NCBI GenBank assembly: GCA_030180135.1 | Contig: CM058233.1 | Span: 62,516,500-62,580,499, forward strand | Length of the DNA stretch: 64,000 bases | From: Orychophragmus violaceus | Lineage: Eukaryota > Streptophyta > Magnoliopsida > Brassicales > Brassicaceae | Direction of reading: 5' to 3' | Shown here: one piece after another, positions 12,679 through 23,456 of the stretch | How positions within the stretch are numbered: the first letter of the stretch is position 1 | Layout: every line of letters starts with the position of its first letter | Notes under the pieces: generated by a model | The model's input: only the letters and a program-made list of their open reading frames with translations | What the model was told of the DNA's origin: nothing | Database searches by the model: none | Program-made: the position numbers and the translations under genes

Positions 12679-13350
12679 TGTTGGAATTGTGTCCAGTAAT
12701 CTCGGTACTGTCTCTAGAAAGTAAGAGTATGTCAATGATCAGACATAAGTCATATAATACTGGGGGTCATGATGGCTTGCTAGAGTCCGCTCATGATCTA
12801 TAAGTCTTGGACTTATTGCCTTTATTATATGATCCCATATGGGTCACACGCCTAAGCTAACAGGAAAATGTGTAGGAACGGTTTAGCAGAAGTACAGTAA
12901 AAGTGCTAGGCATTTACTGTACTTAGAGAGAATAAAAGGTTTAGCCACTGTGCATCGATCGATGCATAAGGTGCAACGATCGATGCAGTGCGCAAACACC
13001 GACGAGTTAATTGGTATTTGGGCCAAATGGCCCAAATGGAACAGGACGAGTTTTGTGTCATAAAACTCGAGTTTCAGACTGATAAACCCTAAGACTTGAG
13101 CCGTAAACTCTCTCTCTCTGCGCCGAGTTCCCCTCGTGGTCTAGCAGCTGTTTCCTGTGAAAGCGTGTGTGAACCTTTGGAGGATTCATCCCTCGGTGTT
13201 TCTCTGATCTCAGACATACCATCTTCTTCCGCTGCAATAACAGGTATAAGGTGAGATCATCATTTGTTTCTATTCTGAGAAGAACCTAGATCGCATGTTT
13301 AGGATAATCTGAATCTGGAATTGAATCAGGATCATCTAAACGACCAAACA
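12679..13350 (+). repeat. 5' LTR of copia A
   Basis: 672 bp with TG...CA ends. It contains an ATAAAAGG TATA-like word near 12932, a pair of CGATCG palindromes at 12951-12992, a CT-microsatellite near 13110, and two candidate 5' splice sites near the end: CAG|GTATAA at 13244 and AAG|GTGAGA at 13251. Confidence 0.97.
12951..12992. repeat. Paired CGATCG palindrome cassette in copia A LTR (also 20020-20061)
   Basis: TGCATCGATCGATGCA is a perfect 16-nt palindrome. A short spacer and GCAACGATCGATGC follow, then GTGCGC. It lies just downstream of the TATA-like word, so it is probably transcribed. The 3' LTR carries the identical copy. Confidence 0.85.
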
Positions 13351-13351
13351 G

Positions 13352-13364
13352 TGGTATCAGAGCC
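13352..13364 (+). promoter_or_regulatory. Primer binding site (initiator Met tRNA type)
   Basis: TGGTATCAGAGCC begins one base after the 5' LTR. TGGTATCAGAGC is the standard plant copia primer-binding word, complementary to the 3' end of initiator methionine tRNA. Confidence 0.93.
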
Positions 13365-13524
13365 TTAGGTTCTGGTTCTTCTTGTTTAGATTCATGTTTT
13401 AGGATTGTTTAAAGAGGTGTTTTTGAATCAATCTACTGATAAGATTAAAACACTTAAGAAACAAGAATTAAATCCTAAACAAACAGTTGAAAAAATCGCA
13501 TGACCAAGCTATATTGATTTGGTA

Positions 13525-13770
13525 TGCGATCGAAACTGATCTTGCATCGACTGAGATCGCATTGCATCGATCGATGCAATGCAAGGATCGATCGTTGCAG
13601 TCGCGAGAGATTGACCGCGATCGCATGGATCGTTCGAACGATCGCATGGATCTCGCGAGAATCTCTCGGCCAAACCTGATAACCGTTCGTGCACACGTGA
13701 GAGCATCGATCGTTGCAGGATCGATGAACGATCGTTGCAGGATCGATGCTGTGAGCATCGATCGATGCGG
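13525..13770. repeat. Cluster of CGATCG palindromes in the copia A leader
   Basis: This 246-bp stretch contains repeated CGATCG-centred words with GCAT/ATGC and GTTGC flanks, for example GCATCGATCGATGCAATGC, GATCGATCGTTGCAG (more than once) and GAGCATCGATCGATGCGG. It also contains GATCGTTCGAACGATC and two TCGCGA-type words. The density far exceeds background in this AT-rich leader. It gives ORFs on both strands that are by-products of the palindromes. Confidence 0.85.
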
Positions 13771-14214
13771 TTAGGGTTTTGGCTCGGTTTAATTTGATTA
13801 AAATTGATTCGTTCTGGTTTAATAAACAGATTTAATAATTTTATTAAGTCTGGTTAAACCGGGATAAGAAATCCAATGTCGAAAGAAATATTGGATTTAG
13901 TGCCTAAACCAGGAATTTCTAATTTGATTTGGTTGGACCAAATAAATTGAGAAAATCCGGTTTAGTAAATAACCGGTTGACAATTGTGGTCATCGTAGTA
14001 ATTAAAACTTGGTTAGACCAGTTTTAATGAACCAGACCGGTTATGTCAATTAATTGGACAATTGGGTCATGTCTTGGACATGGACCAATTCTTGGGCCTC
14101 GGGCCAAGAAGTTAAAACAATTGGGCCAGTTAATTGAGTCTTTCTTCAGAATAATTTAAAATCTATTTTATAAATTTATAAAGTCGTTTTTGAATTATAT
14201 TTTCCGAAATTTTA

Positions 14215-14395
14215 TAATTAGAAAGTTTCTTTAAATAGAAGTTTCTGAATTTGCGGGTTTTGGATTTGAAAGAAGTTTCTAAAGTTAGAAAGTTTTCGGT
14301 TTTAGAAAGTTTCCAATTTTAGAAAGTTTCCAAAAATAGTAGGTTTCCATAAATAGAAAGTTTCCCGAAATAGTAATCTTCTATTTTGGGAATGA
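14215..14395 (+). repeat. GAAAGTTT minisatellite in copia A leader
   Basis: The word TAGAAAGTTTCC and its variants (AGAAGTTTC, TAGTAGGTTTCC, TAGAAAGTTTCCC) recur about eight times at 12-25-bp spacing in an A/T-rich stretch. No coding potential is visible. Confidence 0.7.
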
Positions 14396-14912
14396 TTTTA
14401 ATAAACCTACGAACCTCAAATAATATCAAGCGGTGGATGTCTTGTCCAGGCTATGTCAGCTGTCAAAGCCCATTCAATTGCATTCATGGCCTTACAGTGT
14501 GAGGATGTCTGCTTTTGCGTGGGTAAGACAGTTTGTGATTCATAAATGTCATTGGGAGTCCCAGACATTAATGATTACATGACTGTATAGTCTGGTTTTC
14601 TTGACTAGGCCATCGGGAGTCCCGGGCCTTGAGACATCAGAGTGGATTGGGCCTCGGGCCCAGATTCACAACCAAGAGTTATATCACGGATATAATTAGC
14701 CGATATAGGGCTTACCGATATAAGCTAAGATTGGGTGACGGCCAGTGGCCCACTTTAATCTTAGTTATATGTGGATCTTGGAATCATTATATTCTATTGA
14801 GGGTAACTTATGTTATTGAATATAATGCGTGATTAATCATATTAAATTTTAATATGAGATTAGTCATTTTGAACATAATAACTAATAACCTTTTTATTTA
14901 TATATTTCAGAT

Positions 14913-17900
14913 ATGACTACTACAAGCACACAAAACACATTCTCGATCCGGTCTGTTCTCGAGAAGGAGAAGCTGACTGGAACGAACTTCCTGACATGGT
15001 CAAGGAACTTGAGGCTGGTCCTCAAGCAGGAGAAGAAGGATTATGTCCTTCGAGATCCCCTCCCCGAGAGGCCTCTTGCCAATGCTGCCAGGACTCTGCA
15101 CAATGCTTGGGAAAAGCATTCGTCAGATGAAAATGATGTTTATTGCCTGATGTTGGTGACAATGACTCCAGAGCTGCAAAAACAGTTCGAAAGTGTATTG
15201 TCTCCAATCGAGATCATGGCAAGCCTGAAATCGCTTTTTCAGGAGCAGGCTAGGACCGAGAGGTTCCAGACAGTTAAGAACCTCTTGGACTGTAAGTTGG
15301 CTGCGAATGCGGCAGTGAGTCCTCATGTGTTGAAGATGATGGGTTATCTCGATCATCTTCACAAACTCGACTGCCCAATCAGCCAGGAACTTGCCTGCGA
15401 CATCATTCTGCAGTCTTTACCTGCAAGCTATGATCAGTTCATTCTGAACTTTAACATGCATGGCTTGAGTAAGACACTGCCTGAGCTTCACGGAATGCTC
15501 AAGACTGCAGAGCCCAACTTGAAGAAAACCGCCAAGGACCCCAATGTACTTATGGTACAAAAGGGCAAGGGGTTTAAGAAGTCTTCTGCTAAGGATAAGG
15601 GAAAGGCCAAGGGTGTCCAAGTCGTGGACTCAGACACGCCAAAGCCCAAGCCCAAGTCCAAGGCTGGGCCTACTGACATGTGCAGGTTCTGCAAAGAACT
15701 GGGGCATTGGAGAAGAGATTGCAAGAAATTCCAGGAAGGTCTAAAGGAATTAAAGAAGAAGACTTTCGAGACTTCTTCATCAGGTATTTTTGTTATAGAA
15801 GTTAATACAACTACTTCTGATAATACCTCATGGGTCATGGATACTGGTTGTGGGGCTCATATTTGTACTAATATGCAGGCACTCAGCAACAGTAGAAGGC
15901 TGAAGCAAGGACAAGTGGAACTACGAGTTGGGAATGGAGCGAAAGTTTCAGCACTAGCTGTAGGAACTTACTTGTTGTCTTTACCTTCGGGATTGATTTT
16001 AGAACTTAATAATTGTTATTTTGTACCTGCTATAAGCAGAAATATTATTTCAATTTCTTTGTTGGATTTGGAAGGTTATGATTTTTCAGTTAAGAATAAA
16101 TTATGTTCCTTCAATCGCAACAATTTGTTCTATGGTTCTGCCCCTCTTACGAATGGGCTTTACATACTCGATCAATCCGCGCCAATTTATAACATTAATA
16201 CAAAACGGTTTAAACCTAATGAGGAAAACCGAACGTTTCTATGGCATTGTCGTTTAGGGCACATCAGCGAGAAACGCATCAAGAGGCTCCATTCGAATGG
16301 ACTTCTTGGCTCATTTGACTTTGAGTCATGTGAGAAATGCGAATCCTGCATGATGGGCAAAATGACACGGGCCCCCTTTAATAAACCTAACGAGAGGGCC
16401 AGTGACTTATTGGGCCTGATACACACTGATGTGTGTGGCCCAATGTCCACTAATGCAAGAGGAAACTATCAGTACTTCATTACCTTTACTGATGATTTCA
16501 GTAGGTATGGATATGTTTATTTAATGAAACATAAGTCTGAATCTTTTGAGAAGTTCAGAGAATTCCAAAATGAAGTACAGAACCAACTTGGCAAAAGCAT
16601 TAAGGCTCTTCGGTCCGACCGAGGAGGAGAATACTTAAGCCAAGAATTCAGTGATCATCTGAGAGAGTGTGGGATCGTATCCCAACTCACTCCTCCTGGA
16701 ACACCTCAATGGAATGGTGTGTCTGAGAGGAGAAATCGGACCTTATTGGATATGGTTCGATCTATGATGAGTCACACAGACCTTCCAATATCCCTTTGGG
16801 GATATGCTCTGCTAACAGCAGTGTTCACTCTAAATAGAGCGCCATCAAAAACAGTGGCAAAGACACCATATGAATTATGGACTGGAGAAGCTCCAGTGCT
16901 GTCTTATCTCAGAATTTGGGGTTGTGAAGCCTATGTCAAGAGATTGATCTCAGACAAGCTTACACCGAAATCTGACAAATGCTACTTCATTGGTTATCCA
17001 CGGGAAACCAAGGCTTATTACTTCTATCTACGTTCCGAGAACAAGATCTTTGTTGCCCGGGATTGTAACTTTCTTGAGAGAGAGTTTCTCTCTAAGAAAG
17101 ACAGTGGGAGTAAGGTACTGCTTGAAGAAATTCAAGATGAACAGGATACTGCTCAACCTAATGAGGAAGAGCAGCAGGAGGATCTACAAGAAATTGTAGA
17201 GCCTGAACCTGTAGTACCTGAAGTTCGAAGATCCGGGAGGATCCGTCACGAACCCGAGAGATATCAGGGATTCCTCGTGACTGACTGTCATGATCTTTTG
17301 ATCATTGATGGTGATGAACCATCGAACTTCAATCAAGCCATGATGGGCCCAGATTCCTCTAAGTGGCGCAAGGCCACTGATTCCGAAATGGACTCCATGT
17401 CGGTCAACCAAGTCTTTTCATTGGTTGACTTACCCGTTGGTGTAAAAGCCATCGAGTGCAAATGGATCTTCAAGAAGAAGATTGACGTGGATGGAAATGT
17501 CCAGATTTATAAAGCCAGGTTGGTGGCAAAAGGTTTCAGACAAGTTCACGGTGTGGACTACGATGAAACCTATTCACCGGTGGCTATGATGAAATCTATT
17601 CGGATTCTACTAGCAACTGCAGCTTTTCATGATTATGAAATTTGGCAGATGGACGTGAAAACCGCCTTCCTGAATGGTATTCTGGAAGAGGATGTGTATA
17701 TGACACAACCTGACGGTTACATAGATCCAAAGAATGCTGGGAAAGTATGCAAACTTCATAAATCCATTTATGGATTGAAGCAAGCATCGAGGAGCTGGAA
17801 TCTTCGTTTTGATGAAGCGATCAAGCAATTTGACTTTATCAGAAACGAAGAAGAACAATGCGTGTATAAGAAAACTAGTGGGAGCAAAATCGTTTTTGCT

Positions 17901-18891
17901 TATTCTGTATGTTGATGACATACTGCTTCTCGGAAACGACATTCCAATGCTGAAGTCTGTAAAAGACTGGCTTGGAAGTTGTTTTTCCATGAAAGACATG
18001 GGTGAAGCCGCATACGTTCTTGGAATTAGGATCTATCGGGATAGACCTAAGAGGCTGATAGGCTTGTGTCAAGACTCATACATTGACAAAGTCCTACAAA
18101 GATTCAGCATGAAAGATTCCAAGAAGGGCTTCACGCCAATGGTACATGGCACAACGCTAAGCAAGAAGCAGAGCCCTACGTCGGCTGCTGAGCTTGAGCG
18201 CATGAAGAATATTCCTTATGCATCTGCAATAGGATCTGTCATGTATGCCATGATCTGTACTCGTCCTGATGTTGCTTACGCATTGAGCATGACGAGTAGA
18301 TACCAGTCAAATCCAGGTGAAAACCATTGGATTGCCGTAAAGAACATCTTGAAGTATCTAAGACATACTAAGGATAAGTTCTTAGTGTACGGTGGAAGTG
18401 ATGTGCTTAAAGTCAGTGGATTCACGGACGCAAGTTTCCAGACAGACACAGATGATTTCCGGTCACAGTCCGGTTATGTCTTTTGTCTGAATGGCGGTGC
18501 AGTAAGTTGGAGAAGCTCCAAGCAGGACACCGTTGCTGATTCCACTACAGAAGCTGAATATATCGCCGCCTCAGAAGCAGCGAAGGAAGCTGTTTGGATT
18601 CGAAAGTTCATTATGGAACTAGGTGTGATACCAGATGCGGCTGAGCCTCTGGCACTATTTTGTGACAACAATGGTGCTATAGCTCAGGCAAAGGAACCAA
18701 GATCACACCAGAAATCCAAGCATGTTCAAAGAAGATATCACTTGATACGTGACATCATTAATAGAAAGGAAGTCAAGATCAGCCGAGTTCCGACAGATGA
18801 TAATGTCGCTGATCCGTTGACAAAGCCACTCCCAAGGCCTAAGCTCGAGCTCCTGACTGAAGCTGTAGGCATTAGAAACATTGAAATGTAA
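14913..18891 (+). pseudogene. Copia gag-pol polyprotein with one frameshift in reverse transcriptase
   Basis: The frame is open from ATG 14913 to a TGA at 17913. The next frame continues the protein to TAA 18891, so the break lies at about 17880-17905, beside a T5 run. Domains in order: gag (residues 1-240, KLTGTNFLTW start), CCHC knuckle CRFCKELGHWRRDC (about 257-270), aspartic protease DTG (310-312) in WVMDTGCGAH, HCRLGH/CEKCESC pre-integrase zinc region, integrase with IHTDVCGP, RSDRGGEYLS and WNGVSERRN, reverse transcriptase with FLNGILEEDVYM and YVDD, and RNase H with TDASFQTD, STTEAEY and DNNGA. Every catalytic motif is present, so a single 1-nt loss in a homopolymer is the only defect. 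It may be a real mutation or a sequencing error. Related to the minus-strand ORF at 61347-64000. Confidence 0.95.
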
Positions 18892-19747
18892 TCTAAATTT
18901 GAGTGGGAGTTTTGTGAGCTTTATTTTAGTTATTTGATATGTTCTTGTAAAACATTATTATTTATGTTTTAATGAAATTATTATTTCAAGATTATTTTAA
19001 CTGTGATGAAATAATCGTTCCAAAATGATATGAACCATTTTATAGGTCATCGAAGTAAATGATTTGATCTTGAGTCATCGAAGTCATTTAGCTTGATCAT
19101 GAGATCCTATATTTGATAAATGTTTTATATCATCCTGTCCCTAGTCGAAGGTTGTTGAAATTGGAACACCAACAACCGTGTAAGATTGGATTGGTACGTG
19201 ACTTATGACAAAGTCTCAGTGTGTCATAGATGCTCGGCATCAAAGTCAGTACATAGGTGTATGTTGGGAACATACGACCGGACAAGACCCGCTAATAAGA
19301 ACTCTTCAGGATATTTATATCTGTGTCATAAGAGATTCTTACTACGACTATAGAGTATAGTCCTTAGACCTGAGTTCGCATGCATGTGACTGCATATGGA
19401 CTGATGCACTTTGATCATTGTCTAACGCTATCGTTCTGCGATAGCTATAAGGACCTTGTTTGGGTACATCATGAAGTGAGTAGTTTACAGTGATGGAACA
19501 AGATGGGATCTGTCCCTCCAATATAAATGGAGTGAATATCTCTAGGCCAATCGGAGATTTGAATACTGGAAAACGCATGGCCATGCTCAAACGGACTTTC
19601 CCGAGTCGTTTGTATTGTCAGTATCAAATCAGAGTCCGATGAACAAGATTATGCTTTATAAGGATGACACTAATCTTGCCTTATGACTAATCGAGATATT
19701 GAGACAAAAGGATTATGAATACAGAGATTCCAGTACAAGTGGGAGAT
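18892..19747 (+). other. 3' non-coding region of copia A
   Basis: About 856 bp lies between the pol stop and the 3' LTR, with no ORF. It is clearly related to the corresponding region of copia B (reverse complement of 60534-61346). Shared words include CTAATAAGAACTCT, CGACTATAGAGTATAGTCC and GGAACAAGATGGGAT, in the same order. It ends in the purine tract AAGTGGGAGAT. Confidence 0.8.
19736..19747 (+). promoter_or_regulatory. Polypurine tract of copia A
   Basis: CAAGTGGGAGAT lies immediately before the 3' LTR (TGTTGG at 19748). Copia B has the same word in reverse complement at its 3' LTR edge (60534-60545). Confidence 0.9.
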
Positions 19748-20419
19748 TGTTGGAATTGTGTCCAGTAATCTCGGTACTGTCTCTAGAAAGTAAGAGTATG
19801 TCAATGATCAGACATAAGTCATATAATACTGGGGGTCATGATGGCTTGCTAGAGTCCGCTCATGATCTATAAGTCTTGGACTTATTGCCTTTATTATATG
19901 ATCCCATATGGGTCACACGCCTAAGCTAACAGGAAAATGTGTAGGAACGGTTTAGCAGAAGTACAGTAAAAGTGCTAGGCATTTACTGTACTTAGAGAGA
20001 ATAAAAGGTTTAGCCACTGTGCATCGATCGATGCATAAGGTGCAACGATCGATGCAGTGCGCAAACACCGACGAGTTAATTGGTATTTGGGCCAAATGGC
20101 CCAAATGGAACAGGACGAGTTTTGTGTCATAAAACTCGAGTTTCAGACTGATAAACCCTAAGACTTGAGCCGTAAACTCTCTCTCTCTGCGCCGAGTTCC
20201 CCTCGTGGTCTAGCAGCTGTTTCCTGTGAAAGCGTGTGTGAACCTTTGGAGGATTCATCCCTCGGTGTTTCTCTGATCTCAGACATACCATCTTCTTCCG
20301 CTGCAATAACAGGTATAAGGTGAGATCATCATTTGTTTCTATTCTGAGAAGAACCTAGATCGCATGTTTAGGATAATCTGAATCTGGAATTGAATCAGGA
20401 TCATCTAAACGACCAAACA
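19748..20419 (+). repeat. 3' LTR of copia A
   Basis: 672 bp, with no difference from the 5' LTR on direct reading. It ends CCAAACA and is followed by the target duplication TATAC (20420-20424). Confidence 0.97.
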
Positions 20420-20424
20420 TATAC

Positions 20425-21458
20425 TTATATATTTTTATTTGGACCTAATTTTTGAGATCCACCTTTTACCTTGTGTTCTTTTTTTTAATCTTAAACAATT
20501 TGTAAACTTTTATTTTGATTTTAATTAAGTACAAGTTATCTTTTTAATTTCTTCTCTCTAATCATGATTTCCATTATTATCTTTATAGGTTTTGTTGGAA
20601 TCAATATGATTTTGAGTAATTCTCTTTGGGTTTTGAGATGAGGTAGAATACGGCTTGATTATGGATGATCTAAAGGTGTTTAGGGCTTTATTAGTGTTAA
20701 TCCTTCTATTTAGGTTGATCTCTTTGCTAGATTTACAAGAAATTGTTTATTTAGATCTTAAACCTTTTTCATGCCCACAAGGTGTTTGAAGAAGTGCTTG
20801 ATAAAACCTAATTAGAGATTTTTCATGCTTAGCCAATGGGAATTGGTGTCCAAGGTGTTTAATAGTGTAATGAAATTGTTTTGCATGCTTGATTAGTTCT
20901 TAATCACAATTGAGATATTGTTCTGGATTAGGAGTTAATTAAAGGGATTTTTGCCTAAAGATAGGATTGATCTTGACTTGAGTTCTAGGCTAAGGATTAA
21001 AGCTTGTTTGAATGGTGTTATGATTGAGATTGAATCCATGATATCTTGGATTTGATAATGAGAAATGGATTAATGCTTGATTAGCATAGAGTTAGTTGTA
21101 TGAGAATATGATTAGCTACTTGATAGATCATTAAACCGTCCTTATTTGCTTGATTTATTGATAAACACCTACATAAGATGATCCCTTGATAGTTCTAGTT
21201 CCTTTCCTCATCTTAGACCTTTTTCTCTTGTTGATTTAAGTTTATATTTTCTCTCTTGTTTGTTATTGCTTGTCCACTTAAGATTTCTAGCTTAAAATCA
21301 TCTTTAATTGGCTTAGCTCTTTAAGTTGTATGCATTCCTTTTGACTAGACTCACACTCATTTGGATTAGACCTCAAACCCAATTTTCTTCTTTGAGAAAA
21401 CTCATATCTCACGCCCCATACTCTCTTCTTCTCTTTCTCCAAAATCAACAACTACATC
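20425..21458 (+). other. AT-rich DNA upstream of an old copia gag
   Basis: I see no ORF, LTR end or primer site here. The sequence reads like a T-rich untranslated leader and ends with a CT-rich stretch and CAACTACATC before the gag ATG at 21459. It is probably the eroded 5' end of the element whose gag follows, which is inference from position. Confidence 0.4.
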
Positions 21459-22250
21459 ATGGCCAACGATTCATCCTCTCAATCAACAGCTGAATCAGCT
21501 CAAATATTCATCATCGCTGATCCCAAAAGCACTCTCGTATCCCTGAATATGTCCAGTGTCACAAAACTCACAACCACAAACTTCATTACATGGTGGCTGC
21601 AAATAAAGTCTCTACTCGAAGCTCATGAACTTCATCCATTCATCTATGATGAAGATCACACACCTGATGCAACAATCACCAACGCTGAAGGAACAACTCA
21701 GCCAAATCCCAATCATGCTGCCTGGAAAAGAGAAGATAGACTGCTATATAGCAGCTTACTTGGCTCCTTGTCTGTCAACGTACAACCAATTGTTTCGAGA
21801 GCATCAACAATAAGAGAACTATGGCAAACTCTTACTCGCACATATGGGAATCCTTCGCGAGGACACATTAAACAACTAAGGTAGCATCTCAAGCGATCCA
21901 ACAAAGGCACACTCTCGGTAAATGACTATATGCGGAGCATCATCAGCAAAGCGGATCAACTTGCGCTCCTAGATGCACCACTTGACCATGAAGACCGACT
22001 TGATTACATAATTGATGGTTTTGGTGATGACTATAAGGCAATAGTAAAGATTTTCAATGGTCGTGACACTCCCATCTCCCTTGAGGAACTGCACGAAAAG
22101 CTCACTAACAGGGAAAACTCTATGTCTTGTGAAACCGTGGAGACTCATGTTAATGCAACAGAAAATTCAACACAACAAGCACCTCAAGTTGCAGGACGTG
22201 GAAACTCGGCTAAAAGAGGAGGTCACATAGGCTATGGTCGTGGTGACTTT
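21459..22250 (+). pseudogene. Old copia gag fragment (RE1/Hopscotch-like)
   Basis: The product has the layout of RE1-type copia gag proteins. It has a SLNMSSVTKLTTTNFITW start, AAWKREDRLLYSSLLGSLS, an IRELWQTLTRTYGNPSRGH segment, and NDYMRSIISKADQLALLD followed by an EELHEKLTNRE segment. The frame is broken by one TAG at 21882-21884 and otherwise stays open. It ends in an Arg/Gly-rich stretch (GRGNSAKRGGHIGYGRG) and is cut off at about 22235-22260, before any zinc knuckle, where an unrelated sequence begins. Protease, integrase and RT are missing. It belongs to a copia lineage different from copia A and B. Confidence 0.85.
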
Positions 22251-22688
22251 GGCCGTGAAGGCGGCGAAGCGGGAGCTTGCCGAGGCGTATATGTCGATCC
22301 TCCAGCAAATCAAAGAGAAGTGGGACAAGAAGAAGACCGAGTTTGATATCATGATTGCCCTTCAGGAGGCGATCGCGAATCTCGATCTCCTTGTTGAGAT
22401 TGCTGGTGGAGGGCTCGACACGATGACTGAGATTGACAAGATGGTTATGAAGAAAGAAGAGACGGAAGTCGAGCTGGTCGCCGCGACTGTCTCCGACTTC
22501 TCCATTGGTAAGCTTTTCTCGCCAAGGTCTCGGAAGACTCGGTGATGATGATCGGTCCCGAGACTCAGATGGCCATGAACCTTGACCCGCATGGATCGAA
22601 CCACCCTCAGGAGGAAGCTAGAGGATCGTTGCAAGAACCAATCTCAGGGGCGAAGGACCTGGATGGGGGCGAGGAGATGGCCGAGTAA
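22251..22688 (+). pseudogene. C-terminal coiled-coil fragment of a Tat/gypsy-associated protein
   Basis: After the junction the text reads AAKRELAEAYMSILQQIKEK with further charged heptad-like helices, then VSDFSIGKL. A 1-nt frameshift near 22525 leads into EDSVMMIGPETQMAM and a stop at 22688. A helical Ala/Lys/Glu-rich tail with a ...VSDFSVGKL-type motif is what I recall from Brassicaceae gypsy-associated hypothetical proteins. That is recollection, not a search. The downstream AAGGGCTTTTAAT and CCAAAAGGGCTTT words also resemble Tat-type 3' regions. Confidence 0.45.
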
Positions 22689-23456
22689 GGCTGACTCGTC
22701 ACTCCTCTCCTTCTTAAGTCCCTGTTAAAAATTAATCTTTTTTTAAGTTCTAAGTTGCGCGAAAGGGCTTTTAATCTCGAACTCTTTTGCCCATGGAGGG
22801 ATTTTTTTGAACTTGGTGTTTGCCCAAAAGGGCTTTAAAATAATAAAATCAGATTTCCCTTTTATTCTTGTTGCCTTTCAGTTTACTCGAAAAGAACAAC
22901 TAAGTGGAAACAAACCAATATGATCGCCAAGTTTTGACTCGATCGGGACTGCGACCGATTTTTGTCGAAGTCTCTTTAGCTCGTGTTGATGGAGCTCGTT
23001 TCATCAGACTCTTTGTAAACTCTTAGTTCATCAAAGGATCAAAGCTTATTTATCAGCGAGTACAAGATGTCGATCTGACTTGTTCGATGCGACAAACTGA
23101 GTTCGATAATAATTTTCAAAGACAGATTCTTATACTTACTGAATTCGTTTAACGAAAACTCAAGCGTGTTTGACCAAAGAACTTCAAGATTCGATCTTAG
23201 GTTTAGCCAAGAATTTGACTAATTAGTGTTCGAAGGTTGGGGGAGCAAGTTTGTTGGACTTAGAAGAATAAGGATATGATTCATCAATCGCATGATGATT
23301 TCTAGAGTGAAAGCTATTTTCGACGGATCGTTGTGAGATCATTTCATGAGGGACCGTTTGAGGTTGTTATGGAATATATCATTTTGAGATTGCGAAAAAT
23401 GGACCGTTTTGAGGTCGCTATAATGAGTGGATCGTGGTGAGATCGCAATAAGTGGA
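22689..23456 (+). other. 3' non-coding DNA of a Tat-like remnant, left of Athila derivative A
   Basis: No ORF is seen. Two versions of the word CGAAAGGGCTTTTAAT / CAAAAGGGCTTTAAA occur near 22760-22840, and many TCGAT/GATCG words follow. From about 23320 it turns into a minisatellite of alternating GGACCGTTTTGAGGTCGC and GGATCGTTGTGAGATCGC words. That minisatellite resumes at 31363 on the other side of the Athila insertion. Confidence 0.5.
23320..23456 (+). repeat. GGACCGTTTTGAGGTCGC minisatellite, left part
   Basis: Two alternating variants (GGACCGTTTTGAGGTCGCTA and GGATCGTGGTGAGATCGCAA) make a higher-order period of about 50-57 bp. The last five bases, GTGGA (23452-23456), are the target duplication of Athila derivative A. 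Confidence 0.75.

Larger units (their letters stand above)
13351..14912 (+). other. Long untranslated leader of copia A, possible intron
   Basis: About 1.56 kb lies between the LTR and the gag ATG, with no credible ORF. It holds the primer site, a dense cluster of CGATCG palindromes (13525-13770), a GAAAGTTT minisatellite (14215-14395) and several short inverted repeats. It ends in TATATATTTCAG two bases before the ATG, a good 3' splice site. With GT donors in the LTR at 13244 or 13251, this suggests a spliced leader. That is inference from consensus only. Confidence 0.6.
12679..20419 (+). mobile_element. Complete Ty1/copia LTR retrotransposon (copia A)
   Basis: The 7,741-bp element is flanked by the direct repeat TATAC (12674-12678 and 20420-20424). 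LTRs of 672 bp lie at 12679-13350 and 19748-20419, both TGTTGG...CCAAACA, and I found no difference between them on side-by-side reading. An initiator-Met-type primer site follows the 5' LTR and a purine tract precedes the 3' LTR. The internal region holds a 1.56-kb leader, one gag-pol frame and about 0.86 kb of 3' non-coding DNA. Identical LTRs mean a recent insertion. A single frameshift in reverse transcriptase is the only visible disablement. A second member of the family lies at 59852-64000 on the minus strand. Confidence 0.97.

Noticed and set aside
12..12724. Many short ORFs of 60-135 codons in the tandem array
   Set aside because: They recur only because the monomer recurs, overlap on both strands and show no domain. 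Only the decayed gag-like frame is reported.
13468..13774. Overlapping ORFs on both strands rich in SID/RSM words
   Set aside because: They arise from the CGATCG palindromes, which read open in several frames. They lie in an untranslated leader with no start context or homology.
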